A DNA stretch of 8,081 bases from Bacilli bacterium. Its GTDB lineage: Bacteria; Bacillota_I; Bacilli_A; RF39; UBA660. A program made the translations under genes and the position numbers. Numbering within the stretch: position 1 is the stretch's first letter; every line of letters begins with the position of its first letter. Shown piece by piece: positions 1 to 5,981 of the stretch. The stretch is from NCBI GenBank assembly GCA_900757295.1, contig CAAENH010000118.1:1-8081 (forward strand), given 5' to 3'. The notes beneath the pieces were generated by a model. That model searched no databases and had not been told where the DNA came from. It was given only the letters and a program-made list of their open reading frames with translations.

Positions 1-254
1 GAATGTTCTATATTTATTTAAAATGGTTAGAAAAATATAAAAAATCTTATGAAATATTAAATATTAAAATACCAAAATCATATAATAAAGAATATTTATA
101 TGAAATATTAAAGAGCATAGATAATAATACTAAATACATATCATATATAGATAATAATTGTTTAGTTATAGCTATAAAAAAAGATTTAAATTTATTAAAT
201 CAGTTAAAAAAAGACTCCAATTTAAGCATAAAACGCCAATTACATTTAAGTTGA
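1..254 (+). CDS. C-terminal part of an unrecognised protein (5' end outside window)
   Basis: An open frame runs in from the left edge and stops at TGA 252-254. An ATG lies at 3-5, but only two bases precede it, so no ribosome site can be checked; the real start is probably upstream. The visible 83 residues are rich in Lys, Asn, Ile and Tyr. They alternate predicted helices (about residues 5-18 and 29-39) with short strands (about 43-57), and end in a basic tail. There is no membrane segment or motif I can assign. The composition matches the other genes of the window, so I take it as a real coding end rather than a chance frame. No function is proposed. No terminator hairpin is evident between its stop and the next promoter. 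Confidence 0.5.
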   Translation, partial: MFYIYLKWLEKYKKSYEILNIKIPKSYNKEYLYEILKSIDNNTKYISYIDNNCLVIAIKKDLNLLNQLKKDSNLSIKRQLHLS

Positions 255-256
255 TA

Positions 257-285
257 TTGCATGAATTAAAACATTTTGTTATAAT
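257..285 (+). promoter_or_regulatory. Promoter of the DUF1292-like gene (extended -10)
   Basis: The -35 is TTGCAT at 257-262, followed by 17 bases and a perfect TATAAT at 280-285. A TG at 277-278 makes it an extended -10. Transcription should start near 292, giving a leader of about 20 bases that contains the GAGG ribosome site at 301-304. This is the best sigma-A type promoter in the window. Confidence 0.75.
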
Positions 286-312
286 TACATGTAGAATAGC
301 GAGGGACTTTGT

Positions 313-1275
313 ATGACTGATAAAATTATTATAACAAATGAAAATAGTCAAAGTGTAGAAGCAGAAAAAGTTTCAGCTTTTGAAATAGCTGATTTTGGGA
401 GAAATTATGTAATTTATACTTTTAATGATGTTGATCCTAATGGTTTATCTAAATTACATGTATGTCAATATACAGAAGAAAATGGTTTAGTAACTTTACG
501 TGGCGTTGAAACTCCAGAAGAATGGACTCGTATAAAAGATGTAATGCGTTCTTTAATAAATGGTAATAATGTTGGATTTACTTATAAAAATATAGGAGAT
601 AGTGTTAGTATTAATAGTAGTACTAGTGCTAAATTAATTGCTGTAAAATCGGATGCTGTGACCAAAATGCGTGAAAATTATAATAACAATGTTGCTAAAC
701 AACAAGCACCAGTTCAAACACCAGTAGTAGAACAACCAATTGAAACTATGGAAATGCCTGAAACACCAGTTGCACCAGAACCAGTAGTTAGTACACCAAC
801 TACTAATGTTGCCGGAGTAAACTTTCAAACTCCACCAGCTGAATTAAATAACATTCCAATTGAGCCAGTTGTTCCAACTAATGAAACTATTGCTCCATTA
901 ACTATTAATGAACAACAAACTCCAGTAGAACCTACACCTGTAGAAAATGTGATTCCAACTATAGATGTTCCAACCCAAAATACTCAAACACCAGTTTCTA
1001 ATATTTTGTCCAAAGAAGAATTATTAAAAGAAGTAAGTGATTTATTAGATCGTAGTGAAATAAGATATGATGTAGTAAAAGAACAAATTTTATTATCAAT
1101 AAAAGTTGGATTAAATAATTATGAATTAATTAAACACATTGAAGATCAAAAAATAGAAACAGCTGACATAGCTAAAACTACAGTTGAAATTAATAAAGCA
1201 AATCAACAAATGGTAAATCAACAGCCAACAAATATAAATAATGGCCCTACATTAAGTTATCAACAAGCAGCATAG
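313..1275 (+). CDS. DUF1292-like protein with long Pro/Thr/Val linker and helical C-terminus
   Basis: This 320-residue protein starts at ATG 313, with GAGG eight bases upstream. Residues about 22-83 look like a DUF1292 (YrzB-type) domain: an aromatic strand with GRNYVIYTF, a second strand ending in Cys-Gln-Tyr near 51-53, then an acidic turn and EEWTRIKDVM. DUF1292 proteins are usually under about 120 residues and of unknown function. Here the domain continues into about 100 residues of low-complexity linker (about 130-228) dominated by Pro, Val, Thr, Gln and Glu. A predicted helical segment follows (about 231-295, starting SKEELLKEVSDLLDR), then a Gln/Asn-rich tail. There is no signal peptide or membrane helix, so it should be cytoplasmic. 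Five of seven Arg codons are CGT, unlike the AGA-dominated genes to the right, which together with its strong promoter suggests good expression. The family call is moderate; the role is unknown. Confidence 0.6.
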   Translation: MTDKIIITNENSQSVEAEKVSAFEIADFGRNYVIYTFNDVDPNGLSKLHVCQYTEENGLVTLRGVETPEEWTRIKDVMRSLINGNNVGFTYKNIGDSVSINSSTSAKLIAVKSDAVTKMRENYNNNVAKQQAPVQTPVVEQPIETMEMPETPVAPEPVVSTPTTNVAGVNFQTPPAELNNIPIEPVVPTNETIAPLTINEQQTPVEPTPVENVIPTIDVPTQNTQTPVSNILSKEELLKEVSDLLDRSEIRYDVVKEQILLSIKVGLNNYELIKHIEDQKIETADIAKTTVEINKANQQMVNQQPTNINNGPTLSYQQAA

Positions 1276-1296
1276 GTAATAATACCTATGTTTTTT
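1271..1296 (+). terminator. Rho-independent terminator containing the stop codon of the DUF1292-like gene
   Basis: CATAGGTA (1271-1278) pairs perfectly with TACCTATG (1283-1290) around an ATAA loop, and six T follow (1291-1296). The TAG stop (1273-1275) lies inside the left arm, so the hairpin begins in the last sense codon. Confidence 0.8.
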
Positions 1297-1298
1297 CA

Positions 1299-1304
1299 TA
1301 TAAT
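1299..1304 (+). promoter_or_regulatory. Possible -10 element placing the mRNA start at the YutH-like start codon
   Basis: A perfect TATAAT directly follows the terminator T-run. Initiation about seven bases downstream would fall at 1310-1311, on the ATG itself, so the mRNA would be leaderless. No good -35 is present at 16-18 bases spacing (1276-1281 reads GTAATA), so the call is tentative. Confidence 0.35.
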
Positions 1305-1309
1305 GTAAT

Positions 1310-2242
1310 ATGAAAAAAGATATTGAATATTACTACAATATAAAAATAGAACATTTAGAACAATTGAATAATTGTTACTTTTTCAAATACAATAATGAAA
1401 ATTATTATTTTGTATTATTAAATAGACCAGAAGAAGACTTAAAAGAAATATTAATTGTCTGTGAAGAGTTAAAAAATAAAGGCATATTATGTCATAATTT
1501 TATGTTAAATAAAGATAAGAAAATAGTAACTATTATAAATAATATTAATTATGTAATGTTGAAACCGCTTCAAAATGAAAAAGAAGAACTTGATTTAATT
1601 GATATAACTAATATTCAAAAAAATTTACTGTTAAAAGAAGAGAAAAGTAAACTTTACCGTAATGATTGGGCAAGATTATGGAGTGAAAAAATAGATTATT
1701 TTGAGTATCAAATACGAGAAATAGGTAAAGATAAAAAATTAATCTTAAATAGTTTTAGTTATTATATTGGCTTAGCAGAAAATGCTATTAGTTATGTTAA
1801 TAATGTTAATGAAACTTATCAAAAAGAATATTTACTTACATTATGTCATAAAAGAGTTTATTATCCAACATATAAATTAAATTACTACAACCCCTTAAGT
1901 TTTATTTTTGATTTAAGAGTAAGAGATATTGCAAGTTATTTAAAAAATAAATTTTTTAAAAAAGAAGATGCTTATATAGAATTAGAGAATTATTTAAAAC
2001 ATATAAAATTAAGCAATTATGAATATGCGATGTTATATGCAAGACTTTTATATCCATCTTATTATTTTGATATTTACGAAAAAGTTATGAATAATGAAGA
2101 AAATGAAGATAAATTAGTTGAGATTATTTCTTTAGTAGATGAATATGAAGAATATTTAAAACAAGTTTATTTATTAATTAGTAAGTATTCCTATATTGAT
2201 AGTGTAGATTGGATCATGAAAAAAGATGTTAAGATTCAATAA
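1310..2242 (+). CDS. YutH/CotS-like kinase-fold protein, probably a pseudokinase
   Basis: This 310-residue protein resembles the YutH branch of the CotS/aminoglycoside-phosphotransferase fold, known as spore-coat-associated proteins in Bacillus. Visible landmarks are a conserved N-terminal EYYY region, a W120/W124 pair leading into a long helix, YYIGLAENAISY (151-162), LCHKR (178-182) where active relatives carry the HxD catalytic loop, and FDLRVRDIASYL (200-211) as in the metal-site helix. The HxD Asp is replaced (His180-Lys-Arg), so phosphotransfer is unlikely; I recall a similar substitution in YutH proteins. No sporulation gene is visible nearby. The start is set by the N-terminal family match; there is no Shine-Dalgarno before ATG 1310. 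The 3' end overlaps the convergent NifU-like gene by 14 bases, and no plus-strand U-tract follows. The family assignment rests on motif recall and is moderate. Confidence 0.6.
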   Translation: MKKDIEYYYNIKIEHLEQLNNCYFFKYNNENYYFVLLNRPEEDLKEILIVCEELKNKGILCHNFMLNKDKKIVTIINNINYVMLKPLQNEKEELDLIDITNIQKNLLLKEEKSKLYRNDWARLWSEKIDYFEYQIREIGKDKKLILNSFSYYIGLAENAISYVNNVNETYQKEYLLTLCHKRVYYPTYKLNYYNPLSFIFDLRVRDIASYLKNKFFKKEDAYIELENYLKHIKLSNYEYAMLYARLLYPSYYFDIYEKVMNNEENEDKLVEIISLVDEYEEYLKQVYLLISKYSYIDSVDWIMKKDVKIQ

Positions 2243-2249
2243 CATCTTT
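2222..2249 (-). terminator. Terminator of the NifU-like gene, inside the overlapping gene ends
   Basis: A perfect 10-bp inverted repeat (2222-2231 with 2240-2249, 8-base loop) is followed on the minus strand by a run of U encoded by the six A at 2219-2224. The plus strand lacks a T-run after the hairpin, so it should terminate mainly the minus transcript. The two TAA stops, 2240-2242 on plus and 2231-2229 on minus, pair with each other in the stem. Confidence 0.75.
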
Positions 2250-2447
2250 AACTTCAGGTATTTCATCTTGAAGCATACTTAATACTAAATTCTTAATAGT
2301 TTCATTACGATGGGCACATCCGCTACATGCTCCAAAAAATTTTATATATACTACATTGTCCTCATATTTAACAAACTCAATATCTCCACCGTCACTATTT
2401 AAATATGGTTTAATTTCATTAATAACTTCTATAATTTTATCTTCCAT
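2229..2447 (-). CDS. NifU C-terminal-domain iron-sulfur scaffold protein
   Basis: This 72-residue protein consists of a single NifU C-terminal (Nfu-type) domain, like B. subtilis YutI. The family carries transient [4Fe-4S] clusters bridged between two subunits and passes them to apo-proteins in the cytoplasm. Diagnostic features are the PYLNSDGGDIEFV segment (14-26) and the two ligands in GACSGCAHR (Cys41 and Cys44), followed by the helix that ends IPEV. The length is typical of stand-alone Nfu domains. ATG 2447-2445 is preceded by AGAAAGGAAA (2463-2454) at good spacing. The gene is monocistronic: it has its own promoter and a terminator built into its last codons. No other cluster-assembly gene is in the window. 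Confidence 0.93.
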   Translation of the reverse strand: MEDKIIEVINEIKPYLNSDGGDIEFVKYEDNVVYIKFFGACSGCAHRNETIKNLVLSMLQDEIPEVKDVIES

Positions 2448-2468
2448 AATAAATTTCCTTTCTAAGAT

Positions 2469-2496
2469 ATTATATCAAATTATTTATTTATGTCTA
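2469..2496 (-). promoter_or_regulatory. Promoter of the NifU-like gene
   Basis: On the minus strand the sequence reads TAGACA (2496-2491), 16 bases, then TATAAT (2474-2469). TAGACA matches the -35 consensus in five of six positions. Initiation near 2462 gives a leader of only about 15 bases carrying the ribosome site. The -35 area overlaps that of the divergent S1 gene promoter. Confidence 0.6.
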
Positions 2497-2515
2497 CATC
2501 AAGTCGTGTTATAAT
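2487..2515 (+). promoter_or_regulatory. Promoter of the S1-domain gene (extended -10, poor -35)
   Basis: A perfect TATAAT at 2510-2515 is preceded by TG at 2507-2508, giving an extended -10. At 17 bases the -35 is only TTTATG (2487-2492). Initiation near 2522 puts the ribosome site at the very 5' end of the transcript. Confidence 0.55.
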
Positions 2516-2520
2516 TAACT

Positions 2521-2527
2521 AGGTGAG
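2521..2527 (+). promoter_or_regulatory. Ribosome binding site fixing the S1 gene start at 2532
   Basis: AGGTGAG sits four to five bases before ATG 2532. An in-frame GTG at 2523 lies inside this site and so is unlikely to be the start. Confidence 0.6.
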
Positions 2528-2531
2528 AAAA

Positions 2532-2882
2532 ATGAAAAAATATAAAATAGGAGATATAGTAGATGGCAAAATAACAGGAATTCAAAACTATGGTATCTTT
2601 GTTAATATTAATAATGAATATAATGGCTTAATTCATATATCACAAGTATCCAATTCTTTTGTAAAAAACATAAATGACTATGTAAAAGTAAATGACGTTA
2701 TTAAAGTTAAAATTATAAATATTGATGATAAAAATAAAAGATTAAAATTATCAATAAAAGATTTAAATTATAAAAATGATTCTATAAAATTTGAAGACTC
2801 AAATAAAAATGGATTTAAAAGCTTACAAAAGCAATTAAATCCTTGGATAAAAGAAAAACTAGCAGAAATCAACAAAGATTAA
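2532..2882 (+). CDS. S1-domain RNA-binding protein of the YugI/GSP13/CvfD type
   Basis: From ATG 2532 the protein has 116 residues. Residues about 3-74 form one S1 (OB-fold) domain with the usual landmarks: GDIVDGKITGI, YGIFVNI, GLIHISQVS, then KVIIxD-type strands ending in KLSIKDL. After a short Asn/Lys/Asp linker, the C-terminus carries GFKSLQKQLNPWIKEKL (94-110). This matches the GFxxLxxxLxxWI tail of B. subtilis YugI (general stress protein 13) and its relatives, including listerial and streptococcal CvfD. Those proteins associate with ribosomes or RNA and affect stress tolerance and gene expression. The gene is transcribed alone from an extended -10 promoter divergent from the NifU-like gene, and shares a bidirectional terminator with the convergent sortase. 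The tail match separates it from S1 domains of polynucleotide phosphorylase or ribosomal S1. Confidence 0.85.
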   Translation: MKKYKIGDIVDGKITGIQNYGIFVNINNEYNGLIHISQVSNSFVKNINDYVKVNDVIKVKIINIDDKNKRLKLSIKDLNYKNDSIKFEDSNKNGFKSLQKQLNPWIKEKLAEINKD

Positions 2883-2895
2883 AGCTAGTTTTTTT
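2854..2895. terminator. Bidirectional terminator between the S1 gene and the sortase gene
   Basis: AAAAACTAGC (2854-2863) pairs with GCTAGTTTTT (2884-2893). Inside, AATC (2867-2870) can pair with GATT (2877-2880), making a two-part stem. Plus transcripts end in a run of U (through 2895); minus transcripts also end in U, from the A-rich left arm and the bases beyond it. The left arm lies within the last S1 codons, and the right arm abuts the sortase stop (2896-2894). Confidence 0.75.
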
Positions 2896-4459
2896 ATATT
2901 AATTTAGCATGAATAACAATTCTTTTTGCACCATTTTCTGCACATGTAGATAAAGTAAGAATTTTATCATTACTAGTAACATCAACATTAAAATTATAAA
3001 TACTTTTTGATTTAACATCATTTAGGAAATTATCAAAATTTTCTTTATATTGATAATTATTAACTAAATAATCAAAATCAGGAGTAGTTACATAAATAGC
3101 AAAGATTTGATATCTTAATTTAGCATATAAAGTATTAAAAGTAATTACTTGGTTATTAGTATTTGTATACCATTTTTCTTTCAAAGTATTTTTTAAAGAG
3201 CCAAACATTGTACCATTATGACCATAAATAATAGTATTATCATTTAATGTTTCTATACTATTTCGATAATCCATAAATATCCAACCATTATAATTTTTTC
3301 TTTTATAAAAATTATAATTTAAATAATATTCATTATTAGTCGTTTGAACAACAGGGTAGTTAACATTAGTATTATTTACTCTTAACCAGCCAACAGTATC
3401 ACTATTAATAGATTTTAACTTATCAAAATCTTCTGTTAAAGCTTGAATAACTTTCTTTTGTTCTCCTTCATCTTGTTTTTGTTCTTCATTTGCTTCATTA
3501 TTTATATCACTATCATTAATTAAATTTACCATATCATTTAAATTATTTACTTCTTCTGAAGACCTATAATCATAATAAACTTTAAATCCCATACCTGCTA
3601 TTAAAGTAACCATCATAATTACAGCACACATCTTTAAATTAGTAAAAGATAATTGCTTCATAAAATTTTTATTAATATATTCTTTAGAGTAGATGACCTT
3701 AAAAGAATAACTTAACTTTTTAACTTTACTCTTATTAATATAATTAGCTAGTTCATCTAAAGCGTTGTTATCTTTATCTTGTTGATAAATCTTAAATAAT
3801 ATTTTTTTAACATTTAATTCATCTAAAATTGTAATAAGATTTTGGACTAATTCTTTTTTATAACAATATAAATAAATAACTTTTAAATATTTGTTTATTG
3901 TTAAAAAAGTTTTAAAGTCAGAAATATCTTCTTCATTCATTTCATGATCAATAATAATAGCTTTAGCATAATAAATATCAGCATAATTATTAAACTTGTT
4001 GTCGCTCATAAAATGACTTAAATAAAATTCTTCGCTTGTTAAAGTAACTTCTAAATTCTTCTTATCTAATTTTTCTAACATAAATAAAGGAATACTATAA
4101 CATTTAAATTTCTTTAATTGTTTCAATTTTAAGACTTTTAAACAATCATTATAATTTAAAATAACATCACATTTAATTTCTAATTCAGTTATTTTAGGCA
4201 AATTTGTTAATAAATCTAAAACAATATTAAATAATTCATAATCAGTAATAATAATTTTATTAATATCATTATCATTAATAATTTCATCTAAGAATTTTAA
4301 TACTAGTTTTTTATTTTTTAAAATATATTTAAAAGAGAAAACTAATTCTTCTAAATTAATTTTTGTAGTAAACATAGTTAAGTCAGTATTTATTTTATCT
4401 TGTTCTTTAAAAGAAAAGACTAAAGATTTCTTATAAGTTTGAATCTTAATAACCTTCAT
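2894..4459 (-). CDS. Class B-like sortase with a large N-terminal cytoplasmic domain
   Basis: This 521-residue transpeptidase-family protein is about twice the usual length of class B sortases. From the N-terminus, residues 1-274 are soluble and alternate Leu/Ile-rich helices and strands (for example LKVIYLYCYKKELV near 192-205), loosely like a leucine-rich repeat but with no clear consensus. One hydrophobic helix follows at about 275-296, then a charged Asn/Asp/Glu/Gln linker, then the sortase fold from about 335. The fold shows VGWLRV, NYPVVQT, WIFMDYRN, the catalytic His in IIYGHN (His414), the catalytic Cys in LTLSTC (Cys506) and Arg513. Family knowledge places the catalytic domain outside the cell, cleaving a sorting signal and joining proteins to the wall or to pilins. 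The start at 4459 is chosen because AGGAAGG (4474-4468) precedes it; the ATG at 4495 has no such site and lies upstream of the inferred transcript start. No substrate with an LPxTG-like C-terminus is in the window. Confidence 0.88.
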   Translation of the reverse strand: MKVIKIQTYKKSLVFSFKEQDKINTDLTMFTTKINLEELVFSFKYILKNKKLVLKFLDEIINDNDINKIIITDYELFNIVLDLLTNLPKITELEIKCDVILNYNDCLKVLKLKQLKKFKCYSIPLFMLEKLDKKNLEVTLTSEEFYLSHFMSDNKFNNYADIYYAKAIIIDHEMNEEDISDFKTFLTINKYLKVIYLYCYKKELVQNLITILDELNVKKILFKIYQQDKDNNALDELANYINKSKVKKLSYSFKVIYSKEYINKNFMKQLSFTNLKMCAVIMMVTLIAGMGFKVYYDYRSSEEVNNLNDMVNLINDSDINNEANEEQKQDEGEQKKVIQALTEDFDKLKSINSDTVGWLRVNNTNVNYPVVQTTNNEYYLNYNFYKRKNYNGWIFMDYRNSIETLNDNTIIYGHNGTMFGSLKNTLKEKWYTNTNNQVITFNTLYAKLRYQIFAIYVTTPDFDYLVNNYQYKENFDNFLNDVKSKSIYNFNVDVTSNDKILTLSTCAENGAKRIVIHAKLI

Positions 4460-4467
4460 AAAACCAA

Positions 4468-4474
4468 CCTTCCT
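4468..4474 (-). promoter_or_regulatory. Ribosome binding site fixing the sortase start at 4459
   Basis: The minus strand reads AGGAAGG, with eight bases between it and ATG 4459-4457. Starting at the upstream ATG (4495) would bury this site in coding sequence. Confidence 0.7.
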
Positions 4475-4485
4475 ATTATTAATTA

Positions 4486-4514
4486 ATAATATCATAAAAT
4501 AACTTAAAAATAAA
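4486..4514 (-). promoter_or_regulatory. Probable promoter of the sortase gene
   Basis: On the minus strand TTTATT (4514-4509), 17 bases, TATTAT (4491-4486), with TG at 4494-4493 as an extended -10. The -35 is weak. Initiation near 4479 leaves a leader of about 20 bases carrying the ribosome site. Confidence 0.45.
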
Positions 4515-4538
4515 CTTAATATTTTACATTAAGATGTA
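4515..4538. repeat. Overlapping inverted repeats at the hydrolase operon promoter; possible operator
   Basis: CTTAAT (4515-4520) and ATTAAG (4528-4533) are perfect inverted halves 7 bases apart. TACAT (4525-4529) and ATGTA (4534-4538) form a second pair 4 bases apart. Both cover or follow the -35 of the operon promoter, where a repressor could sit. In DNA this AT-rich such short repeats can arise by chance. Confidence 0.25.
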
Positions 4539-4552
4539 GTATAAGATATAAT
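4523..4552 (+). promoter_or_regulatory. Promoter of the SGNH-carbamoyltransferase-SxtJ-like operon
   Basis: TTTACA (4523-4528), 18 bases, TATAAT (4547-4552). TTTACA matches the -35 consensus in five of six positions. Initiation near 4559 gives a very short leader, with AAGGG (4557-4561) as ribosome site partly at the transcript's 5' end. No second promoter is evident before the two following genes, so it should drive all three. Confidence 0.6.
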
Positions 4553-4570
4553 AATTAAGGGTGTTAAAAT

Positions 4571-5968
4571 ATGAAAAAAAAGATATTTCCTAAATTTGCA
4601 ATAATATATTTTTTAATCTTGCTATTTAGTTTTGCCATAATATTATTAATTGTAGATAAAAGTATGGTTAAACTAAGTTTATATAATAAAGATAATAAAA
4701 TTATTCAAAAAAATGAAAGTAATAAAAGAAATTACTTATATAATACTGAATACCCTTTATTAAATTATAATTTGACTAAATATAATAAAAAAAATACTAA
4801 AAAAATATTAGTATTAGGAGATTCCTATATAGAAGGAGATGGCTATGCTAATATAAATGATACTTGGTGGAAAAAATTACAAGTAGAATTATATAACAGA
4901 GGATATTTAGATGTTGAAATAATAGCAGTTGGAAAAAATGGTTTATCTACTTATGATGAATATAATCTTTTAGCTAATACAAGTATGTTAGATGATATTA
5001 ATCCTGACTTATTAATTATAGGATATGTTATGAATGATCCAGATTTAAAAGGAGAAGGAGAAGTAAAAAGAATACAATCTAAAAATTATATTTATAATAA
5101 CGAAATAACTAATAATTTGAGTAAAATATATCCAAATGTATTTTATAAACTAAATAATTTACTAGAAAAGAAATATAGTGATAATATTGAATATAGTGAT
5201 TCTTCTGGTTATCCTACTGAAATATGGTTAGATAAAATAGCAGATAAAGAACATCAAGAAATTTATCAAAGAAGAGTAGTAAAACCTTTAGATGAATTAG
5301 TTAAAAAGAAAAAATTAAAAACAATGTTATTTACTACAGCAGATTCAGTTGGATCTAGAGCTAGAAAGAGATATGAAATATTAAATACTTATAAAAATAC
5401 TTCTATAAAATTATATAATGATTTTGATAACATGGAAAATTTAAGAAATAAATATCCAGAGTTATCAGCAAAATATCGAAATATAAATAAAGTAAATGGT
5501 CACCCAGGAACTTTTTACACTAATTACTATGCTAAAAGAGTAGCTAATATATTAGAAAATGATTATAAAGATATACTAGAAACTAAATATAAAGAAGTAG
5601 ATTATAAAATAAATATTAATGATTCTTTACCATATAATATAAATTTAAAAAAGAATAAAGAAACTAATAAATATATTGAATATACATTTGATAATCAAAA
5701 TAATGAAAATAAACTTTATCTACCTATAAATGAATATTATATAAAATTAAATTTAGAATTTCCTGTATCTATTAATTCTTTAGAAATAGATAATTCTAAG
5801 AGTGAAATATATGTTTCAGTTATAGATGAAAAATTAGGATTTGATACTCAAAAACTAATTAAACTAGAAAAGAAAAATAATAAATTTATAATACCTAGTA
5901 ATTATAAAATAAGTACTATAAATATTACTAATTTAAAAAGTAATAATAAATTAAAAATATATAAATAA
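4571..5968 (+). CDS. Membrane-anchored SGNH/GDSL-type hydrolase (esterase or acyltransferase)
   Basis: This 465-residue protein has an N-terminal membrane anchor (about residues 8-28, after MKKK), then an SGNH domain expected on the outer face. Block I is KILVLGDSYIEGDG, with nucleophile Ser85; block II is VGKNGLST (Gly121 or Gly124); block III is GYVMNDPD (Asn155); block V is NGHPGTFY, with catalytic His311. The acid usually found just before the His (as in D-x-H-P types) is not seen: position 309 is Asn and 308 is Val. The last 130 residues (about 335-465) are a separate, predicted strand-rich region that may be a binding module. SGNH enzymes cut or transfer acyl and similar esters on lipids and glycans. 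It lies 13 bases upstream of the carbamoyltransferase and is probably co-transcribed with it, so I infer action on the same surface molecule. The substrate is unknown. Confidence 0.8.
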   Translation: MKKKIFPKFAIIYFLILLFSFAIILLIVDKSMVKLSLYNKDNKIIQKNESNKRNYLYNTEYPLLNYNLTKYNKKNTKKILVLGDSYIEGDGYANINDTWWKKLQVELYNRGYLDVEIIAVGKNGLSTYDEYNLLANTSMLDDINPDLLIIGYVMNDPDLKGEGEVKRIQSKNYIYNNEITNNLSKIYPNVFYKLNNLLEKKYSDNIEYSDSSGYPTEIWLDKIADKEHQEIYQRRVVKPLDELVKKKKLKTMLFTTADSVGSRARKRYEILNTYKNTSIKLYNDFDNMENLRNKYPELSAKYRNINKVNGHPGTFYTNYYAKRVANILENDYKDILETKYKEVDYKININDSLPYNINLKKNKETNKYIEYTFDNQNNENKLYLPINEYYIKLNLEFPVSINSLEIDNSKSEIYVSVIDEKLGFDTQKLIKLEKKNNKFIIPSNYKISTINITNLKSNNKLKIYK

Positions 5969-5973
5969 AGGAG
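5967..5973 (+). promoter_or_regulatory. Strong ribosome binding site of the carbamoyltransferase gene
   Basis: AAAGGAG overlaps the hydrolase stop codon (5966-5968) and lies eight bases before ATG 5982. It is the best Shine-Dalgarno in the window and suggests coupled, efficient translation. Confidence 0.7.
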
Positions 5974-5981
5974 TTAGACTT

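Noticed and set aside
634..828. A 64-residue open frame on the minus strand
   Set aside because: It is antisense to the Pro/Thr/Val linker of the DUF1292-like gene. Its Trp/Cys/Phe-rich composition is what the complement of CCA, ACT and GAA codons gives.
2523..2531. GTG start three codons upstream for the S1-domain gene
   Set aside because: The GTG lies inside the AGGTGAG ribosome site and at the inferred transcript start; ATG 2532 is better placed.
4460..4495. Upstream ATG at 4495 for the sortase gene
   Set aside because: It has no ribosome site, would place the AGGAAGG site inside the gene, and lies upstream of the inferred mRNA start.
4525..4538. BlaI/MecI-type operator at TACAT-TAAG-ATGTA
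   Set aside because: The half-site resemblance is slight, the spacing differs from what I recall for those operators, and no such regulator or target is nearby. Kept only as an unassigned inverted repeat.
5839..5968. Sortase sorting signal at the C-terminus of the SGNH hydrolase
   Set aside because: The tail ends in a hydrophilic Asn/Lys stretch with no LPxTG or NPxTN-like motif and no terminal membrane helix. The protein is anchored at its N-terminus instead.
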